From assembly GCF_900141985.1 (NCBI RefSeq), contig NZ_FQZK01000002.1, forward strand, positions 124,001 to 188,000: a stretch of 64,000 nucleotides of DNA, in the 5' to 3' direction. Under the pieces are notes generated by a model, which searched no databases, was not told the origin of the DNA, and worked only from the letters and a program-made list of their open reading frames with translations. Shown here one piece after another: positions 58,701-64,000 of the stretch (position 1 is the stretch's first letter; each line of letters starts with the position of its first letter). The translations under genes were made by a program, and so were the position numbers. Source of the DNA: Nocardiopsis flavescens. GTDB lineage: Bacteria; Actinomycetota; Actinomycetes; Streptosporangiales; Streptosporangiaceae.

Positions 58701-58730
58701 AGGGGGGACCGGCCCGGGCCGGTCCCCCCT
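58701..58730. terminator. Perfect 30-base palindrome
   Basis: AGGGGGGACCGGCCC followed at once by its exact reverse complement, between the convergent symporter and thiD genes. It can end transcription in both directions. Confidence 0.75.
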
Positions 58731-58746
58731 CCCGTGTCCGGGCCCC

Positions 58747-59550
58747 TCACCACCAGGCGTGGAAGTGGTGCACGGGGCCCTGGCCGCCGCCCGCGTCGAT
58801 CTCGCCGGCGCGGCGCAGGGCCTCGGTCAGGTAGGCCTTGGCGTCGGCCACGGCGGCGGCCGTGTCCGGCCGCTGCGGCAGCAGCGCCGCGATGGACGAG
58901 GACAGGGTGCAGCCGGTGCCGTGGGTGTTGCGGGTGGGCACCCGCGGGGCGGAGAACTCGCGGTCGGGTCCCTCCCGGGACACCAGGACGTCCACGCTCT
59001 CCCCGCCCTCCAGGTGTCCGCCCTTGAGGAGCACCCGGCGCGGGCCCAGCTCCAGCAGGCGGTGCGCCTGGGCGCGCATCCCCTCCAGGTCCGTCGCCTC
59101 GGCCTCGTCCAGCAGGTCGGCGGCCTCGGGCAGGTTGGGGGTGAGCAGGTCCGCCCGGGGCAGCAGCTCGGTGCGCAGCGCCTTGACGGCGGAGGCCTCC
59201 AGCAGCCGGTCCCCGCTCTTGGCCACCATCACCGGGTCCACGACCACGCCGCGCAGCCCGTGCCGCCCGATCGCGTCGGCGACGGCCGCGGTGACCTCGG
59301 CGGTGCCGAGCATGCCGATCTTGACGGCGTGCACGGTCGCGTCGGAGAAGAGGGTGTCCATCTGGTGGACGACGAAGTCGGCGGGCACGGTGTGGACGCC
59401 GGTGACGCCGCGGGTGGACTGGGCGGTCAGGGCGGTGACCACGCTCATCCCGAACGTCCGGTGGGCGGAGAAGGCCTTGAGGTCGGCCTGGATGCCGGCG
59501 CCCCCGCTGGGGTCGCTGCCGGCGATGGACACGATGTTGTACGCGCTCAT
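58747..59550 (-). CDS. thiD: Hydroxymethylpyrimidine (phosphate) kinase
   Basis: A 267-residue ribokinase-fold enzyme that phosphorylates HMP and HMP-phosphate in thiamine synthesis. Opening motif VSIAGSDPSGGAGIQADLKA, then KIGMLGTAEV, VVDPVMVAKSGDRLL and the catalytic-Cys loop in RNTHGTGCTLSSSIAALLP are all intact. ATG at 59550; its AAGGAA binding site lies at the 3' end of a TPP riboswitch, so translation is thiamine-regulated. No other thiamine gene is nearby, which makes this a stand-alone target. Confidence 0.96.
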   Translation of the reverse strand: MSAYNIVSIAGSDPSGGAGIQADLKAFSAHRTFGMSVVTALTAQSTRGVTGVHTVPADFVVHQMDTLFSDATVHAVKIGMLGTAEVTAAVADAIGRHGLRGVVVDPVMVAKSGDRLLEASAVKALRTELLPRADLLTPNLPEAADLLDEAEATDLEGMRAQAHRLLELGPRRVLLKGGHLEGGESVDVLVSREGPDREFSAPRVPTRNTHGTGCTLSSSIAALLPQRPDTAAAVADAKAYLTEALRRAGEIDAGGGQGPVHHFHAWW

Positions 59551-59555
59551 GGCGT

Positions 59556-59640
59556 TCCTTCGCTAGTGCTAACTAGGGCAGGTTCGACGGGTGTGCTCTC
59601 AGCCGGGGCGCGACCGGTCGGTCGCGCCCCGGCACCCCGC
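59556..59640 (-). promoter_or_regulatory. TPP riboswitch (THI box)
   Basis: On the minus strand the sequence opens GCGGGGTGCC. A GC-rich variable stem (GGGGCGCGACC pairs GGTCGCGCCCC) follows, then the core GGCTGAGAGCACACCCGT and GAACCTGCCCTAGTTAGC, and it closes with ACTAGCGAAGGAAC. These match the conserved TPP aptamer segments (CTGAGA, ACCCGT, GAACCTG, AGCG-AGGAA). The end of the aptamer contains the ribosome binding site of thiD, so control is likely at translation. Confidence 0.93.
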
Positions 59641-59696
59641 GCCGTGCGGACCCCGCGAGGGGCCCTTCGGTCGGTCCGGGACCGCGGTCCCGGCGG

Positions 59697-60401
59697 TCAG
59701 GCGGAGGGGGTGCTCTCGGCGCGCGCCTTGAGGATCTTGCGCACCCGGACCACCACGAACCACAGGAACAGCAGGGCGATGACCACCAGCACGATGTTGC
59801 TGATCAGGCCGCTCCACTGGACCAGGATCGGCTTGATGGCCGGGCCGAAGACGAAGCCCAGGCCGATCCAGATGGTGTTCCACACGGCCGAGCCGATGAC
59901 GGTGTAGACGGAGAACTTCAGCAGCGGCATGCGCTCGATGCCCGCGGGCACGGAGATGAAGCTGCGGACCAGGGGCACGCACCGGCCCAGGAGGACGGCC
60001 ATGCCGCCGAAGCGCTCGAAGAAGCGCTCGGCCTTGTAGAAGTCGTTGATCTCCAGCAGCGGGGTCTTCTCGACCAGCCACATGGTGCGCTCGCGGCCGA
60101 GCAGGGCGCCGATCGCGTAGAAGCCCCAGGCGCCGACGAGGCAGCCGATGGTGGCCCACATGATGGCGAGCCAGACGTTCATCTGGCCGTCGTAGGCGAG
60201 GAAGCCCGCACCGGGCAGGACGGCCTCACTGGGCATCGGGGGGAAGAAGGTCTCGATGAACAGGGCGACGCCCACGCCGGGCTCGCCCAGCGTCACCATG
60301 AGGTTCAGGACCCACCCGATGAACCCCTCGTACTCGTGGACGATCTCCTCCTCGACCGCTGTGTCCATGGCCAGGGCCATCGTCCAGAGATTCGCTGGCA
60401 T
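59697..60401 (-). CDS. DedA-family membrane protein
   Basis: A 234-residue membrane protein of the DedA/SNARE-associated family, implicated in lipid carrier flipping and membrane homeostasis. Motifs: ALFIETFFPPMPSEAVLPGA, GCLVGAWGFYAIGALLGRE, FFERFGGMAVLLGRCVPLVRS with the conserved Arg pair, and SAVWNTIWIGLGFVFG. Four to five helices are expected. ATG at 60401 gives a short polar leader before the first helix. The specific lipid is not known. A palindrome at 59676-59693 follows its stop and precedes the riboswitch of thiD. Confidence 0.92.
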   Translation of the reverse strand: MPANLWTMALAMDTAVEEEIVHEYEGFIGWVLNLMVTLGEPGVGVALFIETFFPPMPSEAVLPGAGFLAYDGQMNVWLAIMWATIGCLVGAWGFYAIGALLGRERTMWLVEKTPLLEINDFYKAERFFERFGGMAVLLGRCVPLVRSFISVPAGIERMPLLKFSVYTVIGSAVWNTIWIGLGFVFGPAIKPILVQWSGLISNIVLVVIALLFLWFVVVRVRKILKARAESTPSA

Positions 60402-60820
60402 CCGGGTTCCTCTTCATTCTCTGCGGGCGTGTCCGGGGAAAGGGACGCCGCCGGTTCGGGGGAGGGGCGCGGACCGCTCGTCGCGCGGCCCGGAGGCGCC
60501 CGGTCCGTCGCGGGGTCCTTCGACTGCTCGTACGGCCGCGGTGGGACGGGTCTCCCCGCACCGGGGGAGGTCCTCGACCGGGCTTCTTCTAAGGTACAAG
60601 CGGAAACGGTCGCCGTGCGCGGCGGCGGGGGAGGGGTGCGGATCACCCCACCCCGTGCCACGGGGGGTGCGGGGGGAGGGAAAGGGTGAGATGAACAGGC
60701 GTTTTATACGTCAATGTTCCTTTTTTCGGTTGCGCAGAGATCCCGCCCGTACAGGAACCGAAAAAGGAGGAGTCCCGCAGTGACGCACCGCGGGACTCCA
60801 CAGGGCCGCCTCCGGCCGCC
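60402..60820. other. Gap with terminator and short frame
   Basis: 419 bases between two minus-strand genes. It contains the acyl-CoA synthetase terminator (60765-60799) and TTTTTCGGTT/AACCGAAAAA arms at 60722-60731 and 60756-60765. A 30-codon plus-strand frame (60691-60783) follows an AAAGGG at proper distance, but I cannot call it coding. The 60600-60690 stretch is G-rich. Confidence 0.35.
60765..60799 (-). terminator. Intrinsic terminator of the acyl-CoA synthetase gene
   Basis: On the minus strand, GGAGTCCCGC and GCGGGACTCC form a 10-bp stem with an 11-base loop, followed by TCCTTTTT. It starts 22 bases after the stop. Confidence 0.8.
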
Positions 60821-62533
60821 TCAGGCGCCGCTGCGGACCACCGAGGACGCCCACCGGTAGTCCTGCTTGCCGACCGCGGTGCGCCGCACCCGGTCCACGA
60901 AGTGCACGGTCCGGGGCACCTTGAACCCGGCCAGCCGCACCCGGCAGAACGCCAGCAGGCCGGGCTCGTCCGGTGCCTGCCCCGGGGCCAGGGAGACCAG
61001 CGCGGTGACCCGCTGGCCCAGCCGCTCGTCGGGGGCGGGCACCACGATGGCGTCCTCCACGGAGGGGTGCGCCTTCAGGGCCGCCTCGACCTCCTCGGGG
61101 TACACCTTCTCGCCCGCCGTGTTGATCACCACGCTGCCGCGCCCCAGCAGTACGACCGCGCCGTCCGAGGCGCGGGTGCCGAAGTCGCCCGACAGCGCCC
61201 AGCGCCGCCCCCGCGGGTCCGTGGGGAAGGTGCGCGCCGTGGCGATCGGGTCGTTGTAGTAGCCCAGCGGGATGCGCCCGGTCCGCGCGATCCGGCCGAT
61301 CACCGGGGACCCCGGCGGCAGCGGGGCCAGCCGGTCGTCCAGGACGGAGATGCTGCCGCCCACGGTGAAGCTGCGCCCGTCCGGGGAGCCGGTCAGCGGC
61401 TCCGGCTCGCCCCCGGCGTCCCCGCCGGTCGCCGAGCCGCACACGCCCGTCTCCGAGCCCCCGTAGGCGTCGGCCAGGGTGATGTCCTCGCGCCAGGCCC
61501 GCCACAGCCCGCGCACCGGCGGGGTCAGCGGCGTACCGCCCGAGCGCACCGCCGACAGCTCCGGGCACAGGCCGGGCTCGGTGAGCAGGTGCCGGGCCAG
61601 CGGGCGGGCCATCGCGTCGCCCACCACCTGGATCGTGTGCACGCCCTCCCGGTGGGCCAGCGCGATCACCCGCTCCGCGCGAAGGCTCCGGTCGGTGGAC
61701 AGGACCACCCGCTTGCCGCACAGCAGCATGCTCAGCGCGTTCCACTGCCCCGCGGCGTGCATCAGCGGCCCCAGGACCAGCATGCGCTGGGGGAAGCAGG
61801 CCAGGGCGCGCTCCGCCACGTCGCGGGGGGAGCGGGCGCGCGGGGTGCCGGGGGAGCGGCGCTCGACCGCCGCCCGGAAGATGTCGGCCTGGCGCCACAG
61901 CACGCCCTTGGGGTAGCCGGTGGTGCCGCCGGTGTAGAGCAGGTAGTGGTCCGCGCCCGAGGTGGCCGGCAGCGGCTCGCCCTCCGGGGCGCCGGCCAGG
62001 GCGTCCTCGTAGGCCGCGGCCCCGGGGAAGGCGGCGCGCACGGCCTCGCGCGCCCCCGGGTCCGCGCCGTCCTCCAGCAGCACCGCGTGGCGCAGCCGGG
62101 GCAGGTCGGGGCGGACGCGGGCCACGGTCGCGGCCAGGGACTCCTCGGCGATCAGCGCGACCGCGTGGGAGTCGGCCAGGACGTGGCGCAGCTCGCCCGC
62201 CACGTACCGGTAGTTGACGTTCACCGGGACCGCGCCCGCGCGCAGCACGCCCAGGAAGGACTCCACCCACTCGGCCCGGTTGAAGGACAGGATCGCCACG
62301 TGCTCGCCGCGGCGCACGCCCGACGCGGCCAGGTGCCGGGCCAGCCGGTCCGAGCGGGCGCGCAGCCCGGCGTAGGAGACCACGCGGCCCCCGGCGACCA
62401 GGGCGGTCCGCCCGGGCACCGCGTCGGCGACGGCGTCGAACAGCCGGGTCAGCGAGAACTCCGCCTCGGGGTCGGCCGCTGCGGGGGCCTGCGCGCTCTG
62501 CGGCGCGGCGGGGCCCCTGGTCGATGGGCGCAC
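60821..62533 (-). CDS. Acyl-CoA synthetase (AMP-forming)
   Basis: A 570-residue ANL-superfamily enzyme that activates a carboxylic acid through an acyl-adenylate and joins it to CoA. Phosphate-binding loop YTGGTTGYPKG at about 198-208, the YGGSETG motif (A5) near 370, LSGDFGTRASDG (A7) and the acyl-transfer-lid Lys in RRTAVGKQDYRW at the C-terminus are all seen. Substrate is unknown; fatty or aromatic acids are typical. GTG at 62533 follows GGGAGG on the minus strand. It is divergent from the rocD-like gene with a 395-base gap. Confidence 0.92.
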   Translation of the reverse strand: MRPSTRGPAAPQSAQAPAAADPEAEFSLTRLFDAVADAVPGRTALVAGGRVVSYAGLRARSDRLARHLAASGVRRGEHVAILSFNRAEWVESFLGVLRAGAVPVNVNYRYVAGELRHVLADSHAVALIAEESLAATVARVRPDLPRLRHAVLLEDGADPGAREAVRAAFPGAAAYEDALAGAPEGEPLPATSGADHYLLYTGGTTGYPKGVLWRQADIFRAAVERRSPGTPRARSPRDVAERALACFPQRMLVLGPLMHAAGQWNALSMLLCGKRVVLSTDRSLRAERVIALAHREGVHTIQVVGDAMARPLARHLLTEPGLCPELSAVRSGGTPLTPPVRGLWRAWREDITLADAYGGSETGVCGSATGGDAGGEPEPLTGSPDGRSFTVGGSISVLDDRLAPLPPGSPVIGRIARTGRIPLGYYNDPIATARTFPTDPRGRRWALSGDFGTRASDGAVVLLGRGSVVINTAGEKVYPEEVEAALKAHPSVEDAIVVPAPDERLGQRVTALVSLAPGQAPDEPGLLAFCRVRLAGFKVPRTVHFVDRVRRTAVGKQDYRWASSVVRSGA

Positions 62534-62928
62534 GGGCGGCCTCCCTCTGCGGCGGATGCGGTGCCCCGTCCACGGCCCCTGGCTCGCGGCGGAACACCGG
62601 CGCCGACCGGAAACGGTCGACGTGTCGGTGGCTTGTGTGCCGACCGTACCCGGCGGGGGCCCGGCCCACCGCCACCGGGGGTGTGGACCGCATCACCCCA
62701 CCTCACGGGCCCGGTCACAGCGTTCGGACGGCCCTGTTCCGGGGGTGTTCCGGGGTGTGCGCGGAGCCCGGGTTTCGGGCCCGGCCGTCCACTTGTGACC
62801 GACCTCACCCCTTGTGGGCTCACCGGATCATCTGCTCAACTCGTGGAGACCCGCCGCCGGGGGCTCTACCGGGCGCCCCGGTGGGTATCTACTGTCTGAC
62901 ATCGGTCAATGGTGATCGGAGCGGTTGG
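62534..62928. other. Intergenic region between acyl-CoA synthetase and rocD-like genes
   Basis: 395 bases. The last 60 bases, before the aminotransferase start, are lower in GC and probably hold its promoter and an operator. I cannot identify a regulator. No RNA or repeat. Confidence 0.35.
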
Positions 62929-64000
62929 ATGAGCAACACCCAGAACCTGGGGCAGCAGGACGGCGCCGGAGACCTCGGCGCGACACTTCCGGAACAGGAC
63001 GCACCCGCGCTCTCCAGCGCGGACCACATCGCCCTCGCGCAAGAGCACTCCGCGCACAACTACGCACCCCTGCCCGTCGTCATCGCCGAGGGCCGCGGGG
63101 CCTGGGTGACCGACGTGGAGGGCAAGCGCTACCTCGACTGCCTGGCCGGGTACTCGGCCATGAACTTCGGACACCACAACCCCGACCTGCTGGACGCGGC
63201 CCACCGCCAGCTCGACCGGGTGACACTCACCAGCCGCGCCTTCTACAACGACCGCTTCGGGCCCTGGGTGGACTCCCTGGCCCGGATGGTCGGCAAGGAG
63301 AAGGTCCTGCCGATGAACACCGGCGCGGAGGCGGTGGAGACCGGCATCAAGGTCGCCCGCAAGTGGGGCTACGAGGTCAAGGGCGTGCCCGAGAACCAGG
63401 CCACCATCGTCGTGGCCGGGGCCAACTTCCACGGGCGCACCACCACGATCATCTCGTTCTCCTCCGACCCCGAGGCCCGCACCGGCTTCGGCCCGTACAC
63501 GCCGGGCTTCCGCTCGGTGCCCTACGGCGACGCCGCCGCCATCGAGGCGGCCATCGACGACACCACCGTCGCCGTCCTCATCGAGCCGGTCCAGGGCGAG
63601 GCGGGCGTCATCGTCCCGCCGCCGGACTACCTGCCGCGGGTGCGGGAGGTCTGCGACGCCAACCGGGTGCTGTTCATCGCCGACGAGGTCCAGTCGGGCC
63701 TGGGGCGCACCGGCACGATCCGCGCCTGCGAGCACACCGGCGTCGTCCCCGACGCCTACCTGTTCGGCAAGGCGCTGGGCGGCGGCATCCTGCCGGTGTC
63801 GGCGATGGTCGCGAACGAGGACGTGCTCGGCGTCATCCAGCCGGGCCAGCACGGCAGCACCTTCGGCGGCAACCCCCTCGCCGGGGCGGTGGGGTCCACG
63901 GTCGTCCGGATGCTGACGGAGGGCCCCTACCTGGAGAACGCCCGCAAGCTGGGCGACCTCTTCGGACGCCGCCTGGAGGAGTTCGTGGGCCGGGGGGTGG
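62929..64000 (+). CDS. rocD: Ornithine-aminotransferase-like protein (partial, runs off window)
   Basis: A class III PLP-dependent aminotransferase, 357 codons visible. The leading extension is disordered (30 residues). Ornithine-aminotransferase-like features are HNYAPLPVVIAEGRGAWVTD, YLDCLAGYSAMNFGH, NTGAEAVETGIKVARKWGY, IEPVQGEAGVIVPP, the Asp in FIADEVQSGLGRTG (Asp252) and the PLP Lys281 in LFGKALGGG. The expected reaction turns ornithine and 2-oxoglutarate into glutamate semialdehyde and glutamate in arginine/proline catabolism. ATG at 62929. The end lies beyond base 64000. The family is certain; the exact substrate is inferred from the close match with RocD motifs. Confidence 0.88.
   Translation, partial: MSNTQNLGQQDGAGDLGATLPEQDAPALSSADHIALAQEHSAHNYAPLPVVIAEGRGAWVTDVEGKRYLDCLAGYSAMNFGHHNPDLLDAAHRQLDRVTLTSRAFYNDRFGPWVDSLARMVGKEKVLPMNTGAEAVETGIKVARKWGYEVKGVPENQATIVVAGANFHGRTTTIISFSSDPEARTGFGPYTPGFRSVPYGDAAAIEAAIDDTTVAVLIEPVQGEAGVIVPPPDYLPRVREVCDANRVLFIADEVQSGLGRTGTIRACEHTGVVPDAYLFGKALGGGILPVSAMVANEDVLGVIQPGQHGSTFGGNPLAGAVGSTVVRMLTEGPYLENARKLGDLFGRRLEEFVGRGV

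Noticed and set aside
60691-60783. A 30-codon plus-strand frame with AAAGGG upstream
   Set aside because: It crosses both arms of a hairpin and part of the acyl-CoA synthetase terminator; no similarity to a known peptide.

Overview
The window is chromosomal DNA from a very high-GC actinomycete. The evidence is extreme third-position GC bias, GTG starts, a Flp/Tad-type pilus locus, a DasR-type operator, DUF2510/DUF6457/DUF2071 proteins and an SSI-like inhibitor. Overall gene content would fit a Nocardiopsis-like member of the Streptosporangiales, but that genus call is inference. I see no phage, insertion sequence or CRISPR array. Most genes look like ordinary chromosomal actinomycete genes, with one tRNA (His), one clear TPP riboswitch and many GC-rich hairpin terminators.

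Region by region. 1-3485 (minus): the start of a Tad/Flp pilus cluster (CpaE-like ATPase, CpaB/SAF-like protein, a zinc-ribbon protein). 4142-6471: small genes, including a DUF1232 protein, a divergent TetR/VOC pair with a palindrome between them, a TAXI-type remnant and a YciI-like protein. 6577-17484 (minus): the most interesting locus, described below. 17774-28069: an OafA-type acyltransferase with SGNH domain, several uncharacterised membrane or coiled-coil proteins, a DUF2071 protein, a LEA-like Lys/Ala/Gly repeat protein coupled to a small partner, and a DUF1801 protein. 28360-35427 (minus): tRNA-His, oligoribonuclease, a DUF2510 protein with arrays of short threonine motifs, and two paralogous binding-protein/VWA proteins, one with a decayed MIDAS. 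35916-41547 (plus): an SSI-like inhibitor, SpoU methyltransferase, D-2-hydroxyacid dehydrogenase, a PolA-like polymerase and an NlpC/P60 hydrolase. 41930-52137: a gamma-glutamyltransferase homologue, a secreted Glu/Pro repeat protein, a glycerophosphodiester phosphodiesterase, an amino-acid deaminase, a GH20 hexosaminidase under a DasR box, a DMT transporter and a glycosyltransferase. 52195-64000: LysR plus aminotransferase with a shared palindrome, a second glycosyltransferase, an AGCS symporter, thiD with TPP riboswitch, DedA, an acyl-CoA synthetase and the 5' part of an ornithine-aminotransferase-like gene cut by the window end.

The locus at 17484 down to 6577 encodes, in transcription order: a GrpE-like factor; an Hsp70-family ATPase without the usual alpha-helical lid; a 1128-residue protein with fibronectin-III-like segments; a zinc-ribbon TRAFAC-type GTPase; a GTPase-associated protein of the GAP1-N2 type; a membrane-anchored zinc-knuckle GTPase of the double-GTPase type; and a 56-residue one-helix membrane protein. 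Six of the seven genes touch their neighbour through 4-base start/stop overlaps (ATGA or GTGA). The one exception is a 41-base gap. This is a single translationally coupled unit: a chaperone ATPase, two regulatory GTPases and a dedicated GTPase partner delivered to the membrane. GAP1/double-GTPase families have, to my memory, been proposed from comparative genomics as components of NTP-dependent conflict or stress systems, but I know of no experimental role for this chaperone-GTPase combination. It is the best candidate here for an undescribed system.
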